Assembly (NCBI RefSeq): GCF_000019185.1 | Contig: NC_010334.1 | Coordinates: 2,480,001-2,544,000, forward strand | Direction of reading: 5' to 3' | DNA from: Shewanella halifaxensis HAW-EB4 | GTDB taxonomy: Bacteria; Pseudomonadota; Gammaproteobacteria; Enterobacterales; Shewanellaceae | Length of the DNA stretch: 64,000 bases | Part shown: piece by piece, positions 44,911-54,019 of the stretch | Numbering within the stretch: the first letter of the stretch is position 1 | How the letters are laid out: each line of letters begins with the position of its first letter | Program-made: the position numbers and the translations under genes | Notes under the pieces: model-generated | The model's input: only the letters and a program-made list of their open reading frames with translations | Database searches by the model: none | Told to the model about the DNA's origin: nothing

Positions 44911-46680
44911 ATGACATTCAGTTCTTTAAATAAACAAATAAGAGAGACCAAGAAGTCGTCAATTAATCAATCAAATTATGATGTTGTAATTGTTGGTTCT
45001 GGCGCAGGGGCTATGGCGTCATCAATAGTTGCTGCTGACCATGGCTTGTCGGTATTGGTTGTCGAAAAGTCAGCCCATTATGGGGGAACATCGGCACTCT
45101 CTGGCGGGGGGATTTGGATCCCCAATAACGATCATTTTAAGGCTAAAGGTGGTGAAGATAGCTACCAGTTAGCTTTTGATTACCTAAAAGCATCGACAGA
45201 GAACACAGTGTCAGAGCCAAGACTGCACGCTTATTTGACTCAAGCTCCTGAAATGATCCGCTATTTGGAAAATAATAGCCGAGTGCGCTACGCCGTTGCA
45301 GAAAAATATCCTGATTACTATCCACATTTAGAAGGGGCTTTGCCTGGCGGGCGAACACTGGATCCTGAAATATTTGATACAAAATGTATGGGTAGTGAAG
45401 TCGATAACCAATTGAAAGCATCTGCATCTACTCTGTTAATGGGCAAAATAGCTTGGACGGCACGAGATGCGCATAAAGCGATGGCAAGAGAAAGAGGTTG
45501 GCGCTTTTTACTGTTAAAGCTAATGCTCAGATATAAATTAGATTTTAGTCAACGACGTAAAACAAAGCGCGATAGACGAGCGGCTTTAGGCAGTTCACTA
45601 GTGGCCTCACTTAGGCAGTCAATGACCGACCGTAATATTCCGCTTTGGCTCAATACCGACTTTACCGATATTGTATTAAATAATGAGAAGGTTTCGGGGA
45701 TTGAAGTTGTCCGCGAAGGTGAAAAACAAATAATTAATTCCGCTCTAGGCGTGATTTTTGCTAGTGGCGGTTTTGAGCAAAATCAGAAGCTTAGAGAAAA
45801 GTATTTACCTGAACCGTCAAATGTTAAGTGGAGTGCAACGCCCCCTGGTCATAATACTGGTGCTGCACTAGAGGCCGGCATTCGCGCTGGCGCAAAAACT
45901 GACATTATGGATTGGTGCTGGTGGTCCCCAACAGTGAATGTACCTAAAGAAGATAAAGCGAGAGGCATTTTTGCTGAACGTGCTTTTCCCGGTGCAATCG
46001 TTGTCGATGGACTTGGCAAGCGTTTTGTTAATGAGGCCGCTCCGTACCTTGAGTTCGGTGACGCTATGTACCGCAACAATGCAGCTACTGGCGGTAAATC
46101 ATTACCTGCCTGGGTAATTTTCGATGCTAACTTTCGTTTTAATTATGCCATGGGCCCGTTTATGCCTGCGCAAATCCAGCCAGATAGTAGATTGCCTAAG
46201 GGGTGGTTAAACACACTCTATTGGAAGGCTGAAAACCTTAATGATCTGGCCAAACAGATCCAAATAGATCCTGAAGGACTTTCACAAACCGTAGAGCGAA
46301 TTAATAGATTTGCAAAAACGGGTGTTGATGAAGACTTCGGCCGAGGAGGTAATGTTTTTGACCGTTATTATGGTGACACCAATGTTAAACCTAACCCTTG
46401 CATAGCACCTGTTGCTAAAGGTCCATTCTATGCAATGAGAATTGAAGCTGGTGATATCGGTACAAAAGGCGGTTTACTGACTAACGAACATGCACAGGTA
46501 TTAAGTGATACGAATACTCCTATTGCTGGGTTATATGCCATTGGCAACTGTTCAGCATCGGTAATGGGCCGCAGTTATCCTGGAGCTGGGGCTACGTTGG
46601 GACCTGCGATGACATTTGGATATATCGCAGCAAATCATATTGCAAAGGGCAGAGCTAATGGCAATCAGACTATTCTCTAA
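44911..46680 (+). CDS. FAD-dependent 3-ketosteroid dehydrogenase (KstD/TesI type)
   Basis: A 589-aa flavoprotein: FAD-binding start VVIVGSGAGAMASSIVAADHG, SALSGGGIWIPNN, and the C-terminal KstD block GPFYAMRIEAGDIGTKGGLLTNEHA followed by NCSASVMGRSYPGAGATLGPAMTFGYIA. The Tyr and Gly of that block correspond to the catalytic Tyr487/Gly491 of Rhodococcus KstD1. It introduces a double bond in ring A (delta-1, or delta-4 of 5-alpha/beta steroids). The start may be ATG 44911 (used) or TTG 44905. First gene of a plus operon, with motif copy 5 upstream. Confidence 0.88.
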   Translation: MTFSSLNKQIRETKKSSINQSNYDVVIVGSGAGAMASSIVAADHGLSVLVVEKSAHYGGTSALSGGGIWIPNNDHFKAKGGEDSYQLAFDYLKASTENTVSEPRLHAYLTQAPEMIRYLENNSRVRYAVAEKYPDYYPHLEGALPGGRTLDPEIFDTKCMGSEVDNQLKASASTLLMGKIAWTARDAHKAMARERGWRFLLLKLMLRYKLDFSQRRKTKRDRRAALGSSLVASLRQSMTDRNIPLWLNTDFTDIVLNNEKVSGIEVVREGEKQIINSALGVIFASGGFEQNQKLREKYLPEPSNVKWSATPPGHNTGAALEAGIRAGAKTDIMDWCWWSPTVNVPKEDKARGIFAERAFPGAIVVDGLGKRFVNEAAPYLEFGDAMYRNNAATGGKSLPAWVIFDANFRFNYAMGPFMPAQIQPDSRLPKGWLNTLYWKAENLNDLAKQIQIDPEGLSQTVERINRFAKTGVDEDFGRGGNVFDRYYGDTNVKPNPCIAPVAKGPFYAMRIEAGDIGTKGGLLTNEHAQVLSDTNTPIAGLYAIGNCSASVMGRSYPGAGATLGPAMTFGYIAANHIAKGRANGNQTIL

Positions 46681-46861
46681 CATTGAAGCATTTACGTCTC
46701 TGTTATTTTGTCATTCCGACGAAGCATCTTGTTTATATAGCTGTGATGCGTTGATTGAAGGTTTGCGTACTTGGCCAAAAGAGGATGTAAAAGATCATCT
46801 TTTACTAGATCAACAAGTACAAGACGTTAAAAACTTAAATGCTTGTAATGAAGATAGGTAA
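46658..46861 (+). CDS. Small protein of 67 aa between kstD-type and fadD3-type genes
   Basis: ATG 46658 overlaps the end of the preceding gene by 23 nt and the stop is 4 nt before the next start, filling what would otherwise be a 185-bp gap. The protein has four Cys (CHSDEASCLYSC and NACNEDR) and a predicted helical N-terminus (MAIRLFSNIEAFTSLLF). AGGGCAGAG precedes the start. I know no homologue; a coupled small subunit or regulator is possible, or chance. Confidence 0.45.
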   Translation: MAIRLFSNIEAFTSLLFCHSDEASCLYSCDALIEGLRTWPKEDVKDHLLLDQQVQDVKNLNACNEDR

Positions 46862-46865
46862 CACG

Positions 46866-48506
46866 ATGATATTTAAAAGTAACACGAACCAAACGAATTC
46901 TATTTTTGATAAATCGATTTCAAACGCTGCAGTGTTAACCATTCCTCAATTGGTACTGCATGCTGGACATGTGTACAACGATAATATCGCGATAGAAGAT
47001 GACGGCGAAAATATTAGTTACACTGAACTATCAACACGGGCATTAGCAGTTTGTAAAAGCCTCATTAACTCAGGAGTAAAACCTGGCGATCGCGTTGCTA
47101 TTTGGCTACCAAACTGCGCAAATTGGGTTATCGCGGCTTTAGGTTTACAAATGGCTGGAGCAATACTGGTTCCTTTAAATACGCGCATGAAGCCCATAGA
47201 AGCTGCCGATATCTTAGAGCGTAGTGGTACTAAGATTCTGTTTATTATGGGAGATTTTTTGGGGCTGGATTATCCTGCTGCGTTGGCAGATGTATTGCCT
47301 AACAATGTAGAAAGACAAGTGGTTGTTACCGAGCGTACAGCTAACGACACGATACCGCTTATTGTGAACCAAACGTGGCAACAATTTTTGGCTATGGGAA
47401 ATAGCCTGAAAGATGAAGTTGCGCTTGAGCGGGCTAATGCTGTTAAGCCGGACGATATTGCCGATCTGATGTTCACTTCTGGGACGACAGGCAAACCGAA
47501 AGGTGTTATGAGCAGTCATCGTAGCTGTTTACTGGCATTCACCCAGTTTGTAGAGATCTTAGGGTTAGAAAAGGGCGATCGTTATCTTGTCGTTAATCCT
47601 TTTTTTCATGCTTTTGGGTATAAAGCCGGTTGGCTTACCTGTTTAATTGCTGGAGCGACAATTTTACCCCATAAGGTTTTTGATGCTAATGAAGTTATTG
47701 CTCGGATAGAAACAGATAAAGTGACAGTACTTCCTGGGCCTCCCACTTTATATTTATCAATGCTTTCTCATCCTAAACTGAGCACGACTGATCTATCAAG
47801 CCTACGAGTCGCTGTTACTGGAGCTGCGACGATCCCACCAATTTTGATTGAACGTATGCGTAGTGAATTAGGATTTAAAATCGTTACCACTGCCTACGGT
47901 TTAACAGAATGTGGTGGGCTGGCAACTATCTGTAGACCAGATGAGGATGTCGAGACCATAGCTAAAACCAGCGGCAGTGCCATTAAAGGTACACAAATTT
48001 CGATTCAATCAAATGATGGTCAGTTTTTAGGAAATGGGGTTCAAGGGGAAATCTGTCTTAAAGGTTTTCATGTCATGCAAGGTTACTTCCAAGACGAAGC
48101 CGCAACTACTGCGACCATAGATGGTGATGATTGGTTACACACTGGTGATATTGGAATGCTTGATGAGCGTGGTAATGTGACGATTACAGGTCGTTTAAAA
48201 GACATGTTCATTGTGGGTGGCTTTAATTGCTATCCCGCTGAGATAGAAGCTGTACTTGCTGAGCACGATAGTATCAGCTTGAGCGCTGTGATTGGTGTAC
48301 CATGTGAGCGAATGGGGGAGGTCGGGTGTGCCTACGTAATACGAAAGCCTGGCAGTGTGCTCAATGAAGAAGAGCTCATACAATGGTCCCGTTCACGAAT
48401 GGCAAACTATAAGGTTCCTCGACACATTCGCTTTGTCGAGTCAATGCCAGTCAATGCTTCTAATAAAGTGTTGAAAGCTGAGTTGGCAGAAACATTTAGC
48501 GCCTAG
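46866..48506 (+). CDS. HIP-CoA ligase-like acyl-CoA synthetase (FadD3-like)
   Basis: FadD3 of Mycobacterium tuberculosis activates HIP, the C/D-ring remnant of steroids. The 546-aa product carries normal motifs: FTSGTTGKPKGVM, VNPFFHAFGYKAGWLTCL, TAYGLTECGG, WLHTGDIGMLDERGNV, RLKDMFIVGGFNCYPAEIE. It follows FadD3 through ALDLSSLR-type, GAATIP and YPAE segments. ATG 46866 is chosen; an in-frame TTG at 46839 lies inside the preceding small ORF. Last gene of its operon, followed by a terminator. Confidence 0.85.
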   Translation: MIFKSNTNQTNSIFDKSISNAAVLTIPQLVLHAGHVYNDNIAIEDDGENISYTELSTRALAVCKSLINSGVKPGDRVAIWLPNCANWVIAALGLQMAGAILVPLNTRMKPIEAADILERSGTKILFIMGDFLGLDYPAALADVLPNNVERQVVVTERTANDTIPLIVNQTWQQFLAMGNSLKDEVALERANAVKPDDIADLMFTSGTTGKPKGVMSSHRSCLLAFTQFVEILGLEKGDRYLVVNPFFHAFGYKAGWLTCLIAGATILPHKVFDANEVIARIETDKVTVLPGPPTLYLSMLSHPKLSTTDLSSLRVAVTGAATIPPILIERMRSELGFKIVTTAYGLTECGGLATICRPDEDVETIAKTSGSAIKGTQISIQSNDGQFLGNGVQGEICLKGFHVMQGYFQDEAATTATIDGDDWLHTGDIGMLDERGNVTITGRLKDMFIVGGFNCYPAEIEAVLAEHDSISLSAVIGVPCERMGEVGCAYVIRKPGSVLNEEELIQWSRSRMANYKVPRHIRFVESMPVNASNKVLKAELAETFSA

Positions 48507-48546
48507 AACCATCAAATACGCAACACTGCGTAAAATAAGCACTATT

Positions 48547-48578
48547 AGCCGTCTATATACTTTTAAGACGGCTTTTTT
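48547..48578 (+). terminator. Terminator after the fadD3-like gene
   Basis: AGCCGTCT and AGACGGCT around an 11-nt loop, then T6. Confidence 0.85.
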
Positions 48579-48845
48579 GTGGGTAAAGGTGAGCGTTAGT
48601 CCAAGCTGACTATGCATACCTTTACTGTATGCACACCACTAGAATAACCACTTATCCACAGTCGATATAACGAGTGAATCCATTCTATCTTTTAACAACA
48701 AATCACTTAGGATAATTTAATGGTGTTGTTACCCTGATTTGTTCGAAGCCAATACATTTCTGATCGGTCATTCGAGAATTATTTATGGATTAAACTACAG
48801 TGAGAGCTTCAATGAGAGCTTAGTAGTGAAGGATAAGGGAATGAA

Positions 48846-48876
48846 GGAAAAGTGAATACAAGCTTTTCACTTTTCC
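48846..48876 (-). terminator. Candidate terminator of the RND transporter operon
   Basis: GGAAAAGTGAA and TTCACTTTTCC form an 11-bp stem just 3' of the RND gene; T-rich context on the minus strand is weak. Confidence 0.55.
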
Positions 48877-48884
48877 TGTATGAG

Positions 48885-51323
48885 TTAAAGTTTAACTGGC
48901 TTTAGGTTATTGTCGTTAACTGATGACTCTGAGATATCGCTTTGCGAGATTTTAGCTGGCTTAACACCAAGTAAACAGGCAAGAGCAGGCAATAAAAAGA
49001 TTGCTCCAAATACGTTAACTAAAAACATAAACGCGAGTAAAATCCCCATGTCAGCCTGGAATTTTAGAGCTGAAAATGCCCAAGTTCCTACACCTATCGA
49101 CATTGTAACAGCAGTAAATACTGCGGCTGTTCCACGGCTTTTCATTGCTTGGTAGAATGAATTTCGTAGATCATGGCCTTGATAAAGTGCGTGCTGCATC
49201 TTTTCATAAATATAGATCCCGTAATCAACACCCACGCCTATACCTAAGGCTATTACGGGTAACGTTGATACCTTCAGACCAATTCCAAGCAATGCCATTA
49301 ATGCATTACAAAGAATACAAACCAGCATTAGTGGCAGGATCACACATAGAACACCTCGAGCAGATCTAAACGTTATCCAGCAAAGCAAACTAATAGCGCT
49401 AAAGATAGAGATTAGCATCTGTACTTCTGCCTTTTCAACGGCTTCATTGGTAGCTGATGCCACACCAGCATTACCGCCTAATAGTCTAAATTCCGCGTTA
49501 TTTAGTTGTTGTTGGTCGGTAAAACTCCTAATCTCGTTAACGACATGCTTTAATGTCGCATCTTGGTGATCAGCTAAATAAACCTGCATGTTAATGGTTT
49601 TACAGCCATTATCGTTAAGTGCGTGCAAAGGGTTGGCAGCACTGGCACCGGCTAGTAGTGCATTAGAGTCTCGCTGTAGCGTTCGCCATAAAGGATTACC
49701 CTCATTGTTGCCTGAAACATAAAGCTTAGCTAAACCTGCTGTTGTCTTAACAGAGCGTACACCATCGACTCCTCTCATATGCAAATCAAAACGGTCTATG
49801 GCGTTCATAATTTCCCAGTCGAGGCAAGACTCTTCTCGATTATAAGTCTCTAAGTACACAGACAATACGTCCATACCAATAGAGTAATCCTTGATGATTT
49901 GTGCATTATCTAGATTGTATTGGGAGTCTTCTCTGAGTTCTGGTACGCCACTGCCAATATCGCCAGTGAGTAACGAGCGAGACTGCCAGGTCCCTAAGGC
50001 TAATAAAATCATCATTACAGTAACAGATGCTATAGCAGGCTTAGGTGTCGCTAAAGCGGAGACTTTCCACCAAATCTGTTTTTGTTTATCAATTACTTCA
50101 TCGTTTTTGCGGAGCGCCATTTTCTCGAGTGTGAGATAAGATAATATTACAGGCATGAACATTTTGTTGGTAATGATCATCAATGCCACGCCTAAACAGG
50201 CTGTCATACCAAGCTCTTGTACCATGGGGATATCAATAACCATGATGACCATGAAGCCAAGGGCATTTGCCAGTAAGGCAACAGTTCCTGGTATAGCCAA
50301 TTTTCGAATAGCATTCACCGCCGCCTCGGGCGAACTATTGCCATCAAGTACGTCTTGTTTCCACACATTAGTCATCTGTACAGCATGGGAAACACCGATT
50401 GAAAAAATGAGAAATGGTACCAGAACCGACATAGGGTCGATGCCGTAACCGAGTAAAGGTAATATACCGAGTAACCAAACAACAGGCAGCAACGCAACAG
50501 CGATTGCTAATAAGGTGAGCTTTATTGATAAAGTATAATGCCAAAGTAGCAGCAAAGTGATAAAAAATGCGATGACAAAAAACAACAGCACAGTTGATAA
50601 ACCGTCCATCACATCGCCCATCACCTTAGCAAAACCGATGATCTGGATCTCAATTCCAGCTCCGGCCAACTCACTGCGAATTTGTTCTAAGTGTGCAGCT
50701 ACCTGCGCGTAATCGGTGGCTAAACCCGTTTCAGGATCCATTTCCATTAAATCTGCTTGAACCATCGCTGATTTCAAATCATTAGAAACGAGATTTCCCA
50801 CTTGACCAGATTTAGTCACATTAGTGCGTACCCAATTAAGTCCAGCCTCATCAGCGGTAAAACGAGAGGGGATAACGACATCTCCCATAAAACCGAATTC
50901 AGTGACTTCCATATACCGGACTTCAGGAGCGAACAAGGATCTTACTGTTGTTCTATTGATCCCTGGCGTAAATATAACTTCATCATGGACTTTTCTTAAG
51001 CGAGCAAGAAATTCAGCGTTATAAATATCACCTTCACCGGTCCAAGTCATGCTAACCATGATGCGGTTACTTCCGGTAAATGTATTTGAATGCTTTAAAA
51101 AAGCCTGCATATACGGATGCTGAATAGGAACCAGTTTGGTAAATCCGGGATCAAAGCGTGTATCGAGGGCTGAGTAACTTAACAATAATGTGATTAATAG
51201 AAACAATAGCCCTAAAGGTTTCCTTTTAAGGATCAGCTGATTGGCGGTAAAGTCTACAAAACGTTTAACTAAACTAATATCTTTCTGCCTTGGTTGAGTG
51301 GGAATTGATTGAGGTTGCGACAT
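48885..51323 (-). CDS. RND/MMPL-family membrane transporter
   Basis: An 812-aa RND protein of the MMPL/hopanoid-transporter group with two sets of membrane helices flanking periplasmic domains. GIGVGVDYGIYIYEKM, LLLAFMFLVNVFGAIFLLPAL and the SVLVPFLIFSIGVSHAVQMTN segment are typical. It probably moves hydrophobic substrates such as steroids across the envelope. ATG 51323 has GGAG 6 nt upstream (not the ORF start 51335). Pairs with the YCF48-like gene just upstream (22 nt); such pairs occur near steroid and hydrocarbon clusters, often with DUF1302 and DUF1329 genes that are absent here. Confidence 0.85.
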   Translation of the reverse strand: MSQPQSIPTQPRQKDISLVKRFVDFTANQLILKRKPLGLLFLLITLLLSYSALDTRFDPGFTKLVPIQHPYMQAFLKHSNTFTGSNRIMVSMTWTGEGDIYNAEFLARLRKVHDEVIFTPGINRTTVRSLFAPEVRYMEVTEFGFMGDVVIPSRFTADEAGLNWVRTNVTKSGQVGNLVSNDLKSAMVQADLMEMDPETGLATDYAQVAAHLEQIRSELAGAGIEIQIIGFAKVMGDVMDGLSTVLLFFVIAFFITLLLLWHYTLSIKLTLLAIAVALLPVVWLLGILPLLGYGIDPMSVLVPFLIFSIGVSHAVQMTNVWKQDVLDGNSSPEAAVNAIRKLAIPGTVALLANALGFMVIMVIDIPMVQELGMTACLGVALMIITNKMFMPVILSYLTLEKMALRKNDEVIDKQKQIWWKVSALATPKPAIASVTVMMILLALGTWQSRSLLTGDIGSGVPELREDSQYNLDNAQIIKDYSIGMDVLSVYLETYNREESCLDWEIMNAIDRFDLHMRGVDGVRSVKTTAGLAKLYVSGNNEGNPLWRTLQRDSNALLAGASAANPLHALNDNGCKTINMQVYLADHQDATLKHVVNEIRSFTDQQQLNNAEFRLLGGNAGVASATNEAVEKAEVQMLISIFSAISLLCWITFRSARGVLCVILPLMLVCILCNALMALLGIGLKVSTLPVIALGIGVGVDYGIYIYEKMQHALYQGHDLRNSFYQAMKSRGTAAVFTAVTMSIGVGTWAFSALKFQADMGILLAFMFLVNVFGAIFLLPALACLLGVKPAKISQSDISESSVNDNNLKPVKL

Positions 51324-51345
51324 AGAAAACTCCAAGGGGTGCCGG

Positions 51346-52365
51346 TTATGTATTCGAATTAGTATTTGGTTTTACGATTTTTCTGGTTTCTGTTTTAGCC
51401 GTTTTTTGTTGTTTTAAAGAGTGATAAAAAATGCCTGAGTCACTAGCTAAAATGATATTGCCGGAAGGTAAAACCGCCATATCAGTTACAGATAGACGTC
51501 CTCCGCTGCGGAATATGCTAAATGTCTCACCTTGATCAACACTAGATAAAACAATGCCACCTTGGCCAGCAAGAAGTAGTTCTCCGGACGATAGTGTTAA
51601 ATGAGTAAATAGAGAAATAGGGTAAGGAAAATCGACTTTATGCCAATTATTGCCATTGTCTACCGTGCGAAATATATTGCCTCTCATACCATATACCAGC
51701 CATTTACTTCCGCCTAAGTGCAGACCTCCATACAAAGAACCATCGTAAAAAGTTGGTAAAGAATGCCAATTTTCGCCGTAGTCGTTTGAGCGCAGTACGG
51801 TTCCGGCTTCGCCAACCATTAACCAATTTTGTTTGTTATCGTCGCTCATTAAGCCATTTAGATGCCAATCGGTTCCTTCTGGAGCAGATATTTTTTGCCA
51901 ACTTTCCCCATCATCATATGACACCATAGACTTGCCAAAAGCTCCCACCGTAAGCCATTGGCCTGAATCTAATTTAGCAATGTTAAACAGGGGATCACTC
52001 ATCGTTTTATCGAATGCGACCTCTCGCCAAGACAAGCCGCCATCGGTGGTTTTTAATATCCAACCTTCATGTCCTATTGCAAGACCAGTATCTGGTGAAT
52101 CAAAAACCATCCTCGTGATAAGTGCATGCCGCTGCTTGGTCACGTTAGTAGGCTGCCATGTTTTGCCTTCATCGGTAGACAATAAAAGCGAACCTAGTTC
52201 TCCACTTGCGACAAGCCCTGCCGAAGTGACTTCTATATTCGTGATGTTCATGTTAGTGACAGGAATGTCGTTAGCTGATAGAGGTGCAGATTCTCTTGCT
52301 GAAAAAGCAATTAAACCTGCTGTAGCGACAATGAGTGAAATAGAGATAGTAAAAAATATATGCAT
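51346..52365 (-). CDS. YCF48-like BNR/Asp-box repeat protein, exported
   Basis: A 339-aa protein with a signal peptide (cleavage near ARESA) and at least six Asp-box repeats (DEGKTWQPT, TDGGLSWREV, DDGESWQKI, NDYGENWHSL, VDNGNNWHKV, DQGETFSIF) that form a beta-propeller. In this genomic setting such proteins accompany RND transporters; they may assist export of lipids. Photosystem-assembly names from the plastid homologue do not apply. First gene of the minus unit. Confidence 0.82.
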   Translation of the reverse strand: MHIFFTISISLIVATAGLIAFSARESAPLSANDIPVTNMNITNIEVTSAGLVASGELGSLLLSTDEGKTWQPTNVTKQRHALITRMVFDSPDTGLAIGHEGWILKTTDGGLSWREVAFDKTMSDPLFNIAKLDSGQWLTVGAFGKSMVSYDDGESWQKISAPEGTDWHLNGLMSDDNKQNWLMVGEAGTVLRSNDYGENWHSLPTFYDGSLYGGLHLGGSKWLVYGMRGNIFRTVDNGNNWHKVDFPYPISLFTHLTLSSGELLLAGQGGIVLSSVDQGETFSIFRSGGRLSVTDMAVLPSGNIILASDSGIFYHSLKQQKTAKTETRKIVKPNTNSNT

Positions 52366-52578
52366 AACTCTCCCGATAGGAACTTCCCTAAAGCAGTCAG
52401 TTAATAAACTGCTGTTATTTAAATCAAGTTAACCTTAAAGACGTATATTTTGGCGCTGCCTGACAATGTTGTTATTAAACAGCTTGTTGCAACAGTTTTA
52501 TCGCCCTAAATTCTTACCATGTCTAGGGGGGGATACATATTGCTTGTAGGCTCATTATTACCAGTTGACTTAGAGTCT

Positions 52579-52596
52579 CATCGTCCAAATGAGCTA
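52579..52596 (+). promoter_or_regulatory. Cluster motif copy 6
   Basis: CATCGTCC-AAAT-GAGCTA. Confidence 0.55.
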
Positions 52597-52632
52597 GGAG
52601 CTAAATAGGAGTTTTATCGCTCTTTATTGTTT

Positions 52633-52650
52633 TAGTCCGAATTAACGATG
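52633..52650 (-). promoter_or_regulatory. Cluster motif copy 7
   Basis: On the minus strand CATCGTTA-ATTC-GGACTA; 105 bp before the hsaA start. Confidence 0.6.
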
Positions 52651-52755
52651 AGTGTTTCAGGCGGGTATGGAACCCTCAACAACAGTGCAGTGTGATGTTT
52701 TGTTTGCAAAACACTAAATGAACAAATTTTATCGATAATTGGGGAGTGAATATTG

Positions 52756-53979
52756 ATGAGTAACCATAGTGAAGTGATAGCGGCCGATTTGGAACAAGAA
52801 GACTACATGACCGTAGACGCTCAAGCATTAATCGAGCTTGCCACTGCTTTAGTGCCAAAACTTGCTGAGCGTGCTAAACAAACAGAGCTTGATGGTAAGG
52901 TTTCTGAAGAATCAGTCAAAGAAATAGCTGCTGCAGGCCTATTTAGAGTATTACAACCAAAAAGATGGGGCGGAGCTGAACTCGATCCTCGTGTGTTTTA
53001 CCGAATTCAAATGATTTTGGCTCAGGGTTGTATGTCAACTGCATGGATATATGGGGTTATTAGTGTTCACAATTGGCAACTGCCTTTGTTTCCTGAGCAA
53101 GCTCAACAGGATGTTTGGCAAAAAGACGACTCGACCTTAATCGCGTCAACATATATGCCTGTAGGTAAAGCGGTGCCTGTAGAGGGCGGTTATATGTTCT
53201 CAGGACGCTGGGGGTTCTCAAGTGGTTGTGAGCATTGTGAATGGATTTTCCTCGGGGCGTTATTGCCTAAGGAAGATGGCAGTGAAGGGCTTGAACATAC
53301 GACTTTTCTGTTACCTAAGTCAGATTTTACCATTGACAAGAACTGGGATGTCCATGGCCTTAGAGGAACGGGGAGTCATGATATCGTTGTTGATAATGTA
53401 TTTGTTCCCGCTCATCGTACCCAGCGTACTAACAACCATAGTGATGCTGGCTGTCCAGGTAGAGAGCTCAATAATGGTTGGTTGTACAAAATCCCGTTTA
53501 CACAGGTCTTTCAACGTGCGGTTTCAACAGCTTGTATCGGTGCGCTAGACGGCGCGATTAATGAATTTAAGCAAAGAGCCTCTATGCATGTAGGTAAGCA
53601 CGGTAGTAAAACTGCAGAGGATCCTAATGCACAATTTGCTGTCACAGCAGCAATGATGACAAGCGATCAGCTTAAGTTAGTCATGTTAAGAAATTATCAG
53701 CGAATAGTTGACTGCGTAAAATCCAACCAAGTAATGGATGTTGAAGAACGTTTATTACAACGAGCTCAAGCTGCATCAGTGCCGAAATTGTGTGGTGAAC
53801 ATGTTGATGATTTACTTAAAGCTTGCGCAGCTTCTGGTTTATATAGATCTAATCCTATCGAACGGATATTTAGAGATATTCATCAGGCCCGCGGACATAT
53901 CGCGAATAATGGTGATGCCTACATGCGTGCACATGGTTCGGTCATGCTTGGACTACCAAACCTTGACCCATTTATTTAG
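52756..53979 (+). CDS. hsaA: 3-HSA hydroxylase oxygenase, flavin-dependent monooxygenase (HsaA/TesA2)
   Basis: HsaA, with an HsaB reductase, hydroxylates 3-hydroxy-9,10-secoandrosta-1,3,5(10)-triene-9,17-dione to a catechol. The 407-aa protein has the acyl-CoA-dehydrogenase fold and aligns with M. tuberculosis HsaA throughout: LLQPKRWGG-type, GVHNWQLPLFPEQAQQDVW, WGFSSGCEHCEW, GLRGTGSHDIVV. Start ATG 52756 (GGGGAG 9 nt upstream; TTG 52753 adjacent). It heads the plus operon with the kshB-like gene. Confidence 0.87.
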   Translation: MSNHSEVIAADLEQEDYMTVDAQALIELATALVPKLAERAKQTELDGKVSEESVKEIAAAGLFRVLQPKRWGGAELDPRVFYRIQMILAQGCMSTAWIYGVISVHNWQLPLFPEQAQQDVWQKDDSTLIASTYMPVGKAVPVEGGYMFSGRWGFSSGCEHCEWIFLGALLPKEDGSEGLEHTTFLLPKSDFTIDKNWDVHGLRGTGSHDIVVDNVFVPAHRTQRTNNHSDAGCPGRELNNGWLYKIPFTQVFQRAVSTACIGALDGAINEFKQRASMHVGKHGSKTAEDPNAQFAVTAAMMTSDQLKLVMLRNYQRIVDCVKSNQVMDVEERLLQRAQAASVPKLCGEHVDDLLKACAASGLYRSNPIERIFRDIHQARGHIANNGDAYMRAHGSVMLGLPNLDPFI

Positions 53980-54019
53980 TCGCCTTATTAGATAACCCAT
54001 TTGCTGGAAAGGAGTTGCC

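Larger units (their letters stand above)
48507..48884. other. Intergenic region between convergent operons
   Basis: No gene seen. It contains two terminators, a 7-bp TGCATAC/GTATGCA dyad (48613-48633) and a single perfect TTATCCACA string at 48652. Confidence 0.6.
52366..52755. other. Divergent promoter region with two motif copies
   Basis: 390 bp between the YCF48-like gene and hsaA. It holds motif copies 6 and 7, oriented opposite to each other and 52 bp apart, and a G-rich run (52526-52532). No gene seen. Confidence 0.65.

Noticed and set aside
48652..48660. Perfect DnaA-box string TTATCCACA
   Set aside because: Single 9-mer, expected by chance about every 130 kb per two strands; no cluster or origin features around it.
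51833..52432. 199-aa plus-strand frame
   Set aside because: Antisense to the YCF48-like gene; composition is that of a shadow frame.
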